Numbered from the stretch's first letter, positions 6,136 through 13,751 are shown. The stretch is 14,127 bases of DNA from Lishizhenia sp. (GCA_007117055.1 SKHH01000013.1:1-14127); one strand, 5' to 3'. Notes: generated by a model from the letters alone, not told the origin. Made by a program: numbers and translations.

Positions 6136-7338
6136 ATGCGATTATTGTGTTGCTGTTTTCTAATTTTATTTCAATGGAGCCTTAGCGCTCAAGAAATGCT
6201 CATTGGGATATTTACAGCAAACACCATTCACAAAATCGAGTTCTCTTATGATACAGGAAGTTATTCGATTCTTGGAGACGGAAAAAACTTTGGCTCTATA
6301 CTTCCGAACGAGTTTGTTTCAATTGCAAAAACCAATGAGGGGAAATTAGAATTGAAACACGGTGTGCGCTTAATTGGGAAATTCAAGAAAGTTGAATTAA
6401 AACCAAATGGAGGCAATCGCATCCTAAGGGTGCATCCCATTTCACCAGAATTGAAAACGCGAAAATATCAAGATGGGTTTATTATTACTCCAAAAAAAAC
6501 AGGTGTGCAAGTGGTAAATAAAGTAAGTATAAACCATTACTTAATGGGAGTAGTTGAATCCGAAGGCGGAGGAGGAAAGCACATAGAATATTACAAAGCA
6601 CAAGCAGTTATTAGCAGGACGTACGCATTAAAGCACCAAAATAAACATGCAAAGGAAGGTTTTCATTTATGTGATCAAGTGCACTGTCAAGCTTATCATA
6701 GTATGATGCGTTTCACACCAACCATTGAAGAAGCAGTAAACCTTACTACGGGAGAGTTTATGGTGGATACCTTAACCAATAAATTGGTAGATGGTTACTT
6801 TCATGCCAATTGCGGTGGTGAAACCAGCAGGTCAGATTATGTTTGGAATACGAATGTTTCTTACTTACAACCCTTTAAGGACACATTTTGTATTCATACG
6901 AGGCAGGCTAATTGGGAACATAAAATTCCCAAGGTAGAATGGCGCAATTATTTGGTAAATCAATTCAACTATCCCATCGAAGATTCGAATTATAGAAATA
7001 CAATTTATTCTTTCGATCAGCTTTCCAGAAAAGCGTTTTATCAATCTCCGCACTTGGGAATTCCCTTAAGGGATATTCGTTATCACTTCAAGTTGCGTTC
7101 GACATTTTTCTCTACCTATCCAGAAGGAGATTATGTGATTCTGAAGGGTAGAGGATATGGTCACGGTATTGGAATGTGTCAAGAAGGAGCTATGGGAATG
7201 GCCAACAAGGGACTAAATTATCACCAAATACTGTCGTACTATTTTGACGGTATACGCATAGAAAACAAATTTCGAGAAAAGTATATGAATCAATTTATTT
7301 CTGAGCCGTTTTATGAAGAAGAGCCGCAATGGGATTGA
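6136..7338 (+). CDS. Exported SpoIID/LytB-domain protein
   Basis: The product is a 400-residue protein with a signal peptide at 1-18 (hydrophobic LLCCCFLILFQW, likely cleavage after SLSA). After an unassigned region of about 100 residues, the SpoIID domain runs from about 115 to 380: NHYLMGVVESEGG (133-145), YYKAQAVISRTYA (152-164), CDQVHCQAY (179-187), HANCGGETS (223-231), VWNTN (236-240) and GRGYGHGIGMCQEGAMGMA. E143 aligns with the catalytic glutamate of SpoIID lytic transglycosylases, and C179/C184 resemble the metal-binding cysteines of clostridial SpoIID. Family members cut stem-peptide-free glycan strands or enhance amidases, so a periplasmic peptidoglycan role is likely. This organism type does not sporulate, so the name reflects domain history only. 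The start is nine bases after lpxB, so this is probably the last gene of the operon. Confidence 0.88.
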   Translation: MRLLCCCFLILFQWSLSAQEMLIGIFTANTIHKIEFSYDTGSYSILGDGKNFGSILPNEFVSIAKTNEGKLELKHGVRLIGKFKKVELKPNGGNRILRVHPISPELKTRKYQDGFIITPKKTGVQVVNKVSINHYLMGVVESEGGGGKHIEYYKAQAVISRTYALKHQNKHAKEGFHLCDQVHCQAYHSMMRFTPTIEEAVNLTTGEFMVDTLTNKLVDGYFHANCGGETSRSDYVWNTNVSYLQPFKDTFCIHTRQANWEHKIPKVEWRNYLVNQFNYPIEDSNYRNTIYSFDQLSRKAFYQSPHLGIPLRDIRYHFKLRSTFFSTYPEGDYVILKGRGYGHGIGMCQEGAMGMANKGLNYHQILSYYFDGIRIENKFREKYMNQFISEPFYEEEPQWD

Positions 7339-7558
7339 TTCTTCAGTGACGTATGTTTTGATATCAAAGCAGGTTCTAAACACATATCCCTTCCAGAACT
7401 AATTTTATTTTTACTCTTTTAAAGATAGATAGCGTCGCTTGTTAAAGCTAAAGGGTGAGAGTTTTATTTTATTCATCCTAAAATCACCTAATTATATAGT
7501 CTAAGACAAGTTTGATTTATTATTTTATTTAAAATCAATCTAATTAAGGATAAATAAT

Positions 7559-7566
7559 TATTTTTG
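7559..7566 (+). promoter_or_regulatory. TAnnTTTG box directly before the response regulator start
   Basis: TATTTTTG matches the Bacteroidota -7 form exactly, but ends only five bases before the GTG start at 7571, and no TTG occurs at the normal upstream spacing. If real, it would give a leaderless mRNA beginning at or beside the GTG. The surrounding 7339-7570 region is AT-rich; besides this it holds only a 12-bp palindrome, TTTGATATCAAA (7357-7368). Confidence 0.25.
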
Positions 7567-7570
7567 TTTC

Positions 7571-8245
7571 GTGAAATTAATCATAGCAGATAGTAATGAT
7601 ATTGTAAGAATAGGACTTCGTACCATTCTTTCTACGGATAAGTCTAATGAAGTTATTGGAGAGGCGCGCAGTGCTAATGAATTGATACAACAAGTTGCGA
7701 ATTTTGATGCAGATATCGTATTAATTGATTACACAGCACCAGGATTTAGTATTGATGTTATCCCTAAAATACTTTCCAAAAAGAAATCTATTGTTGTTGT
7801 AGCCATTACCCCAGAACAGTCTGCTAATACTGTTGTAGATGCTTTACGATCAGGTGTACTGAGTTACATTAAGAAAGATTGCGACATAGGAGAGATCATG
7901 AATGCTGTTAAAGAATCACACCGAGGGAATAAGTTTTTTTGTGGACAAGTATTAGAAACCATACAGCGTGCATCTATTGATGTCAATGATATTGATTTTG
8001 ATTCCTTCTCTTGCGAACCTATTTTGCTTACGGAACGTGAAATAGAAGTCATTAAATGGATTGCAGAAGGTTATACCAACACGCAAATAGCAGATGAACT
8101 TCATTTGAGTCCACATACAGTTACGACACATCGAAAAAACATCATGGCAAAACTCGGCGCTAAAAATACAGCAGCCATTGTAATGTATGCGGTGAAAACC
8201 AACCTTGTAAGTCCCAATAAGTTTTTATTCCTAGGCGATAATTGA
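7571..8245 (+). CDS. NarL/LuxR-type response regulator, orphan
   Basis: The product is a 224-residue DNA-binding regulator. The receiver domain (1 to about 118) has D7, the phospho-acceptor D53 in IVLIDYTAPG, T80 and K102 (SYIKKD). The second residue of the usual acidic pair is S8 rather than D or E, which may weaken Mg2+ binding. The C-terminal LuxR-type helix-turn-helix spans about 153-212, with LTEREIEVIKWIAEGYTNTQ, the recognition helix HTVTTHRKNI and MAKLGAKN. The start is GTG at 7571: the family's N-terminal beta strand begins there, and no in-frame ATG, GTG or TTG occurs between it and the stop at 7541. No kinase gene adjoins it, so its partner is unknown. It converges on the nhaC-family gene with 36 bp between the stops. 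Confidence 0.92.
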   Translation: MKLIIADSNDIVRIGLRTILSTDKSNEVIGEARSANELIQQVANFDADIVLIDYTAPGFSIDVIPKILSKKKSIVVVAITPEQSANTVVDALRSGVLSYIKKDCDIGEIMNAVKESHRGNKFFCGQVLETIQRASIDVNDIDFDSFSCEPILLTEREIEVIKWIAEGYTNTQIADELHLSPHTVTTHRKNIMAKLGAKNTAAIVMYAVKTNLVSPNKFLFLGDN

Positions 8246-8250
8246 TAGGG

Positions 8251-8263
8251 ATACCTTCGGTAT
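8251..8263. terminator. Short hairpin between the convergent regulator and antiporter genes
   Basis: ATACC-TTC-GGTAT forms a five-pair stem with a three-base loop in the middle of the 36-bp gap between the two convergent stop codons. There is no adjacent T tract on either strand, so it is at best a weak bidirectional terminator. Confidence 0.25.
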
Positions 8264-8281
8264 GAATATATGATAAACTTA

Positions 8282-10231
8282 CTAATTCGAACTCGTTCGT
8301 TTACCGAGGTATTGAACAATAAAGTAGAGCAAGAATATACCAATGGGAAATAAGAACCATGAACTCACCCCAAAAGCACTTGGAATAATTCCTACAACAA
8401 TAGAAACAACTCCTACTGTAAGTGCGTAAGGCATTTGTGTTTTTACGTGCTGAATATGATCGCAAGACGTTGCTAAACTACTCAAGATTGTCGTGTCCGA
8501 GATAGGGGAGCAATGGTCTCCTAAAACTGCACCAGCCAAAACGGAAGCAATACAATTATATAAAATACTCATTTCATTATAAGAAGGGTCATTGCTAGCT
8601 AATCCAAATGCAAGCGGGATGATTAATGGGTACATTAAGGCCATCGTGCTCCAAGATGAACCTGTTGAAAAAGCAATAAATGCAGATAAAACGAAGGTTA
8701 ACGTTGGAATAATCCACACATTCGAAAAATCTCTCCCGAAAAAAGTTTTGATGTATTCAGCGGTCATTAACTCTTCTGTAGTAGTTGCCAAGGACCAAGC
8801 TAACACTAAAATAGCGATAGCTGGAACCATCGTTTTAACTCCAAAAATAACAGTATCCATTGTTTCCCGTAATGACATGATTTTCTGACTCAATGTCAAA
8901 CCAATAGCGACTGTTAATCCACACAAAGAAGCCCAGATAAGAGCTGTGTAAGAATCGGCATTACCAATTACTAAACCTAATTTTTTAAAAAAAGTAGTCG
9001 GACCATTTTCTAAATCGCTCAAATGCATCCACGTACTATTTTTTAATGCGATTCCTGCATCAATAAGATCTTTTTCGAGACTTTCCAACCCTGTATAAAT
9101 TAATGCTGTGAATGTTCCAAACACCACAATTAAAATTGGTAGAATAGCGTTAATAGGGCGAAGTTTGGATGAACTTACAGGTTTAAACTCTTCAAGCTCT
9201 TCATTACTGTGGGTTACATCTTCTATTTTTTCACGGTTTAACGCTCTATTTTCAGCATGCCACATTGGACCGAAGTCTTTTCCTTTATAAATAATAAAAA
9301 ACACAAAAAACAAAGTGAAAATAGGGTAGAAGGAGTACGCTAATGATTCCATGAAAATACCGTAGGCGCTTTCGTTGATTTCTCCACCTTGTGCTTCTAT
9401 TTTATTAACTCCATCTGAAATGTATGTCAGCTCGGCTCCAATCCATGTCGTTATGAAGGCAATGGAAGCAATAGGAGCGGCAGTAGAGTCAACAATGTAA
9501 GCTAACTTCTCCCTAGAAACTTTAAGTTTATCTGTGACAGAACGCATGGTATTACCAACCACTAGAGTATTTGCGTAATCATCAAAGAAAATTGCTAAAC
9601 CTAAAAAGTAGGTCGTTAGCATGCCTGATTTTCTATTTTGTGCATACCGCATGAGTCGATTAACAACCCCTTGCATGCCCCCATTTTTAGAAATGACGGC
9701 CACAATAGATCCAATGGTAATAGAAAAGAGAATTACGGCTAAGTGTCCTTCATCAAGTAATGCTTGAATGATATAATGGCTGAAAACAGACAAAAAAGCT
9801 GCACCTAATCCCCAAAAACCATCAGTATAAACTCCTATAACAGTAGCGCCAACAAAAATCCCGATAAACAAGGAAGATATAACTTCCTTGAAGATTAGCG
9901 CTAATGCAATAGCAATTAGAGGAGGTAGAAGGGATAGCCATCCTGCAATAATAAGCGGGGTGTTTTTTAAAGTAAACCCGTCTTCGATTTCAATTTTTGA
10001 TGAAGTAAATGTGACTTCACCTTTATAAATTTCGCCTTCCGATTGTAAAGGAATAGTATCGGAATTAATGATAACGTGATTTAAATCTACTTGAGTAGAA
10101 TGAACATGAAATGAGGTTGGTACCTGTTTTAAAACAACGTGAGGGAATTCTATTTCACCTGAAAACCCAAAAAACGAAACGCTTATAAACAGGATTAATA
10201 TATTGAAAATATGTATTTTAAACCTTTTCAC
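8282..10231 (-). CDS. NhaC-family Na+/H+ antiporter with exported N-terminal extension
   Basis: The product is a 649-residue protein. Residues 93-640 form the NhaC-type transporter: AGWLSLLPPLIAIALAL (96-112), FFDDYANTLVVG (215-226), STAAPIASIAF (249-259), FSTGSSWSTMALMYP (521-535) and GDHCSPISDT (571-580), with many membrane helices. Such carriers exchange Na+ and H+ across the inner membrane, though some relatives carry organic acids, so the ion is inferred. Residues 1-24 look like a signal peptide or anchor, and 25-92 form a short hydrophilic, strand-rich segment likely to lie in the periplasm. The start is GTG 10231 (minus strand); no ATG-encoded methionine occurs until M186. The gene lies 105 bp downstream of the sigma-54 activator gene and in the same direction, so it may share its transcript or be its target. 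Confidence 0.9.
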   Translation of the reverse strand: MKRFKIHIFNILILFISVSFFGFSGEIEFPHVVLKQVPTSFHVHSTQVDLNHVIINSDTIPLQSEGEIYKGEVTFTSSKIEIEDGFTLKNTPLIIAGWLSLLPPLIAIALALIFKEVISSLFIGIFVGATVIGVYTDGFWGLGAAFLSVFSHYIIQALLDEGHLAVILFSITIGSIVAVISKNGGMQGVVNRLMRYAQNRKSGMLTTYFLGLAIFFDDYANTLVVGNTMRSVTDKLKVSREKLAYIVDSTAAPIASIAFITTWIGAELTYISDGVNKIEAQGGEINESAYGIFMESLAYSFYPIFTLFFVFFIIYKGKDFGPMWHAENRALNREKIEDVTHSNEELEEFKPVSSSKLRPINAILPILIVVFGTFTALIYTGLESLEKDLIDAGIALKNSTWMHLSDLENGPTTFFKKLGLVIGNADSYTALIWASLCGLTVAIGLTLSQKIMSLRETMDTVIFGVKTMVPAIAILVLAWSLATTTEELMTAEYIKTFFGRDFSNVWIIPTLTFVLSAFIAFSTGSSWSTMALMYPLIIPLAFGLASNDPSYNEMSILYNCIASVLAGAVLGDHCSPISDTTILSSLATSCDHIQHVKTQMPYALTVGVVSIVVGIIPSAFGVSSWFLFPIGIFLLYFIVQYLGKRTSSN

Positions 10232-10336
10232 TTTAAGTAATGCTTTTATGTTGTTTTGAGCTGTGAAAATACAATAATATTACAATACGAGTTTCATTCT
10301 ATATTATTATTTTGATGACCGAACATCGTAATCTTG

Positions 10337-11656
10337 CTATTTCAATTTGGAACGCAGTGTTTTTCGGTCTATTGCCAATATTTCAGCAGCCTTTGTTTTG
10401 TTGTTATTTGTTGCTGATAAAACTTTTAAAATGTGTAGCCTTTCAGCTTCTTCTAGAGTGATTAATTGATGACCGCTGAGTTTTTTTGTCAACGTTGTTT
10501 TCATATAGTTTGGTAGTTGTTCAATCTCCATGTGTTTATCACATAAAATCACCATTCTATGAATGAAATTTTCTAACTCCCTTACATTTCCAGGCCATGA
10601 ATATTCCGTAAAAATTTTCAATACCCTTTTACCAATACGAAGGGGAGGTTTTTCGTTTTCTTTCGAGAATTTTTTATTAAAAAATCGAATCAATAAAGGA
10701 ATATCTTCTTTTCTGTCACGTAATGGAGGAATGTGAATAGAAATAATGTTTAGGCGGTAGAATAAGTCTTCACGAAACACTCCTTTTTCGATAAGTTCAG
10801 AAATATTAGAATTAGATGCTGAAATTAAGCGTAAATTAATTTTTTGAGGCTTTACATCGCCTAACATAGTAACTTCTTTTTCTTGTATAACACGTAGAAG
10901 TTTAGCTTGCACTGATAGAGAAGTATTCGTGATTTCATCCAGAAATAATGTACCACCTTGCGCAGCTTGAAAAAAACCAATGCGTGAGCTTGTTGCTCCG
11001 GTAAAAGCTCCTTTCACATGACCAAATAATTCACTTTCCAGCAGGTTTTCTGGAATAGCTCCACAGTTGACTGGAACAAAAGGAGCCGCTGAAAACTTAC
11101 TGTTATAGTGAATAGCTCGGGCTACCATTTCTTTTCCTGTACCACTTTCTCCCGAAATCAATACACTTGCGACATTATTTTTTGTTTTGTCAATGGTAGC
11201 AAAGAGTTGTTGCATGGCTTGCGATTTTCCAATAATACCGTGAAAGGAAGTCCTTTGCTCGTCTTCTTCAATTACATGACTAACATTATGTTCACCTAAA
11301 ACTTTAACAATGGATTGCTCAAGTTCTTCATAGGTAAACGGTTTGATAAGATATTCTAAGGCTCCCATTTTCATTACTTCTACAGCGTCACGTACATCAG
11401 GGAACCCAGTAATGACTAAAATTGGAATGTTTGGAAAGTGTTGTGACATGTATTTCACAAATTGAAAACCGCCAATTTCTGGCATTTTCATATCGGTGAT
11501 TACAAGGTCTATGGAAGTCGATTCTATAATTTGAATACCTTCTAATACAGTAGTTGCCGAAAATGGATTAAACCCCATTGCAGCAGAATGTCTACTTAAA
11601 ACCTCCACCATATCGAAGGAATCATCTATAATCAGTACAGAAAGCTTTTGTTTCAT
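10337..11656 (-). CDS. NtrC-family sigma-54-dependent response regulator
   Basis: The product is a 439-residue regulator with all three NtrC-type parts. The receiver domain (about 5-122) has D11, D12, phospho-acceptor D55, T83 and K105. The AAA+ sigma-54 activation domain (about 140-370) has Walker A GESGTGKE (169-176), the sigma-54-contacting GAFTGA (216-221), Walker B TLFLDE (236-241), REDLFYRL (295-302) and WPGNVRELENF (354-364). The Fis-type helix-turn-helix spans about 400-439, ending LAIDRKTLRSKLK. Every key residue I looked for is intact, so it should hydrolyse ATP to open sigma-54 promoters. The ATG overlaps the stop of the upstream histidine kinase gene by four bases, marking the kinase as its partner. 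I found no convincing -24/-12 site near it, so its targets are unknown. Confidence 0.95.
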   Translation of the reverse strand: MKQKLSVLIIDDSFDMVEVLSRHSAAMGFNPFSATTVLEGIQIIESTSIDLVITDMKMPEIGGFQFVKYMSQHFPNIPILVITGFPDVRDAVEVMKMGALEYLIKPFTYEELEQSIVKVLGEHNVSHVIEEDEQRTSFHGIIGKSQAMQQLFATIDKTKNNVASVLISGESGTGKEMVARAIHYNSKFSAAPFVPVNCGAIPENLLESELFGHVKGAFTGATSSRIGFFQAAQGGTLFLDEITNTSLSVQAKLLRVIQEKEVTMLGDVKPQKINLRLISASNSNISELIEKGVFREDLFYRLNIISIHIPPLRDRKEDIPLLIRFFNKKFSKENEKPPLRIGKRVLKIFTEYSWPGNVRELENFIHRMVILCDKHMEIEQLPNYMKTTLTKKLSGHQLITLEEAERLHILKVLSATNNNKTKAAEILAIDRKTLRSKLK

Positions 11657-12750
11657 GATTTATTTGAATTTGAAAAAGTAATGGAAAATTCTGTTCCTTG
11701 TTCTAAAGCTGATGTTACATGAATTTTTCCTTTATGAGCTTGAATAATACCATGAACAACGGCCAAACCTAGTCCAGTACCGTGTTCTTTGGTTGTAAAG
11801 AATGGCTGGAAAAGTTGTTTCAAATGTTGTTCAGAAACTCCTGTGCCTTTATCTTTAATTTTTATGTTGACCTCTTCTTGATTAATGGAGCTTTGAATCA
11901 TTATGCTATCTTCTGGAGAAGAGGCAGCTATGGCATTCATAACAAGATTAATAAAAACTTGCGAGAGTTGAATTGCATCTCCCTTTATAAAAACGGGAGT
12001 AGGAGAAAGCTTTAAGTTCATCAGAATGCGAGATTCATTGAGTTGAAGCTTTAATAAATTTACCGAATCTTGAATGATTTTATTGAGATCAACTAGGGTA
12101 TAATTCGAGGGCATTTCACAGGAAAAATACATCATTTTTTTCACGATTTCGCGGGCAGTCATAGTACTAGAAATGATGCGTTCGATGTCTTTAATTTTTT
12201 CTTGATTAATTTCTGATTTTTTCAGTAATTCAGCGAAACCAAGAATGTTTCCAAGTGGTGTATTTAATTCATGAGCAATTCCTGCCGTTACTTCCGCTAG
12301 AACATGAAGGCGATCTTCTTTAATGATTCTTTCCTGCATGTGTTTTTCTTTTTCGAGTTGTTCATGAATATAGATCACCGACTCAATCTCTGTTACTATT
12401 TTTTCTAATAATTGCTTTTCTTCTTCAAGAAAGGAATCATCCGAAGCGTATCCAACAATTAACTTTCCTCTTGCGGTTTGATTAACTTTTACAGTATAGT
12501 TTAGTTGTGTTAAAATTTCATTTTCCGGATTAGAAGTTAATGTTATCCCGCCGTCCAATTTTAAAGTCGCGACCACTTTAACAGGGAATTGCAAACCTTC
12601 AGAAATAGAATGTACAATTCTAGTCAATTGACTTTCTAACCCAGCGGTTATATCTCGTGCTATTTTAGATACTTTATATAAGCAAGAAAGTTCTTTTACA
12701 CGTTCAGATAAACTATTGTTAATGTTTGTATTGTGATTTTTTTTTAGCAT
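11653..12750 (-). CDS. Soluble GAF-domain sensor histidine kinase
   Basis: The product is a 365-residue kinase without membrane segments, hence cytosolic and NtrB-like in layout. Residues 15-130 form a GAF-like sensory domain and 128-150 are likely coiled coil (EQLEKEKHMQERIIKEDRL). The HisKA H-box GIAHELNTPLGN has the phospho-acceptor H160. The ATPase domain has N-box NLVMNAIAAS (268-277), G1 DKGTG (300-304), F-box FFTTKE (317-322) and G2 GTGLGL (324-329). It should phosphorylate the sigma-54 activator encoded directly downstream (4-bp overlap). The ligand of the GAF domain cannot be read from the sequence. A good promoter lies 20 to 50 bases upstream. Most of the first 14 residues are low-complexity N/K/S, but MLKKN... 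follows the promoter closely, so this start is accepted. Confidence 0.94.
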   Translation of the reverse strand: MLKKNHNTNINNSLSERVKELSCLYKVSKIARDITAGLESQLTRIVHSISEGLQFPVKVVATLKLDGGITLTSNPENEILTQLNYTVKVNQTARGKLIVGYASDDSFLEEEKQLLEKIVTEIESVIYIHEQLEKEKHMQERIIKEDRLHVLAEVTAGIAHELNTPLGNILGFAELLKKSEINQEKIKDIERIISSTMTAREIVKKMMYFSCEMPSNYTLVDLNKIIQDSVNLLKLQLNESRILMNLKLSPTPVFIKGDAIQLSQVFINLVMNAIAASSPEDSIMIQSSINQEEVNIKIKDKGTGVSEQHLKQLFQPFFTTKEHGTGLGLAVVHGIIQAHKGKIHVTSALEQGTEFSITFSNSNKS

Positions 12751-12771
12751 TTAAATCGGGTAATAATTCCT

Positions 12772-12802
12772 CAAATATACATGTTAAGTTTGAGGTAGCC
12801 AA
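12772..12802 (-). promoter_or_regulatory. Promoter of the histidine kinase / sigma-54 activator operon
   Basis: On the minus strand, TTG (12802-12800) and TATATTTG (12779-12772) are separated by 20 bases, a full match to the Bacteroidota TTG-N17-23-TAnnTTTG form. Transcription would start about 15 bases before the ATG at 12750. This is the strongest promoter match in the window. Confidence 0.6.
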
Positions 12803-12809
12803 GCTACTT
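12793..12809. promoter_or_regulatory. Dyad centred on the -33 TTG of the kinase promoter
   Basis: Read on the minus strand it is AAGTAGC-TTG-GCTACCT: GTAGC pairs with GCTAC, with two more outer pairs (one G-T). The central three bases are the promoter's own -33 TTG. A regulator binding here would compete with RNA polymerase, so this is a candidate repressor site or a site for feedback by the encoded regulator. The role is inferred from position only. Confidence 0.35.
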
Positions 12810-13020
12810 ATTAAATCCGAACAAGCTAAGTCTCAAAACTGTCTGAAAGGACTGCAGATGTAAACATTGGGTGAAACTCGATGTTTTTCGATAAACAACA
12901 CCATACCCAATCAGTATCGAAGGACGTTGTCCTTCGTGTAGTTATTAGACCTTCGCTATACCAGTCAGACAGGCCTACACGATGAGAGGTTTTGACTTTT
13001 AACGCTATAATTAATCTACA

Positions 13021-13050
13021 GAAAAACTCACCTATATAACCTATGTAGGT
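13021..13050 (-). terminator. Possible terminator downstream of the DUF2141 lipoprotein gene
   Basis: On the minus strand an eight-pair stem (one G-T; 13050-13043 with 13037-13030, five-base loop) is followed after three bases by TTTTT. It lies about 120 bases beyond the lipoprotein stop. The stem is AT-rich and the T tract short, so support is modest. Confidence 0.35.
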
Positions 13051-13169
13051 AAGCCATATTATTAATAATTCCTTTTTCTTAAAAGTTTATCAATTTAGTC
13101 CCTGTTGTTTTATGACTAATTTCGATAACCCAAATTGAATAAGGAGTTGTTGATGGCGCAAGCTTTTAA

Positions 13170-13751
13170 CTAAAAGAACCTTAAATTAATGGCCAAGGTA
13201 ACTGTTGTGTTTTCAGGGAAATCGAATTTAGCAGCATTAAAATTAGGTGGGCCAAAGTTGCCAAATGCATTATTGGAAAATCCAAAACCTTCTTGAGGAA
13301 TACCAATGAAGTTTTGATCTAATTCATAATTCGAGTTTTCGTCATGGAATAAAGCCAATGCATAGGTTCCAGGAGGAATATCATCAAATTCAAACTGCAT
13401 TAGAGGTTTATCTGTTACTTCAATAAAATACTCTCTGAATGCCTTGTCAGGGTCATTAAATGTAGCACTCGAGTTGTATAATGCAAAATTAATCAAGCCT
13501 TTAACAGTATTGATATTGTCTACGGTGACAACTAGTTTTTGAGTGGATTCGTTTTCTTCATTTTCACCATCAGTATTATCATTATTTGAACTATTTCCAT
13601 CATTCGAAATTACTGTGTACCCCGAGTCCTTAGAATGATCCTCTTTTTTACAACTGTTTAAAAATATAAAAGCACTTAAGAGAACGAATAAAAAAGGTTT
13701 TACTGCTAGACTAGCTGAAAAAATGTTAAGCTTTGAAAATTGATTTTTCAT
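13170..13751 (-). CDS. DUF2141-domain lipoprotein
   Basis: The product is a 193-residue lipoprotein. The signal peptide has a long n-region, the hydrophobic stretch PFLFVLLSAFIF (19-30) and lipobox LNSC with lipidated C34. The residues just after it, KKED, resemble the K-plus-acidic signal that sends Flavobacteriia lipoproteins to the cell surface, so outward display is possible. Residues 39-70 are a flexible D/N/S/E-rich linker. Residues 72-193 form a DUF2141 domain: VKGLINFALYNSSATF (83-98), IPPGTYALALFHDENSNYELD (125-145, acidic residues spaced like a Ca2+-binding loop), GIPQEGFGFSNNAFGNFGPP (150-169) and AAKFDF (173-178). Function of the family is unknown. It is divergent from the partial gene at the right edge and has no operon partner. 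Confidence 0.88.
   Translation of the reverse strand: MKNQFSKLNIFSASLAVKPFLFVLLSAFIFLNSCKKEDHSKDSGYTVISNDGNSSNNDNTDGENEENESTQKLVVTVDNINTVKGLINFALYNSSATFNDPDKAFREYFIEVTDKPLMQFEFDDIPPGTYALALFHDENSNYELDQNFIGIPQEGFGFSNNAFGNFGPPNFNAAKFDFPENTTVTLAINLRFF

Larger units (their letters stand above)
12751..13169. other. Non-coding region with several predicted hairpins
   Basis: This 419-base stretch holds no credible gene. Beyond the kinase promoter it contains four inverted repeats: 12866-12872 ATTGGGT with 12905-12911 ACCCAAT; 12918-12925 CGAAGGAC with 12929-12936 GTCCTTCG (three-base loop); 12934-12941 TCGTGTAG with 12975-12982 CTACACGA; and 13030-13037 ACCTATAT with 13043-13050 ATGTAGGT. The second and third overlap by three bases, so their full stems exclude each other. 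It could be a structured RNA, a decayed palindromic intergenic repeat or an element remnant. No known RNA family is recognised. Confidence 0.45.

Noticed and set aside
7357..7368. TTTGATATCAAA palindrome as an FNR/CRP-type site
   Set aside because: The TTGAT and ATCAA half-sites overlap here instead of being separated by four bases as in an FNR box, and a 12-bp AT-rich palindrome can arise by chance. It is about 200 bases from the next gene.
7373..7399. GTTCT...AGAAC stem before a T-rich stretch after the SpoIID-domain gene
   Set aside because: Only five pairs around a 17-base loop, and the T-rich stretch is interrupted; not a convincing terminator.
8592..8888. 98-codon open frame opposite the antiporter gene
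   Set aside because: It is antisense to conserved transporter segments, and the translated sequence shows no domain or signal of its own.
12751..13169. CRISPR-like or second MITE-like array in the hairpin-rich gap
   Set aside because: The stems differ in sequence, no repeat-spacer spacing is seen, and there are no terminal inverted repeats with flanking duplications. A short TCAAAAC/GTTTTGA similarity at the edges is too weak to define ends.
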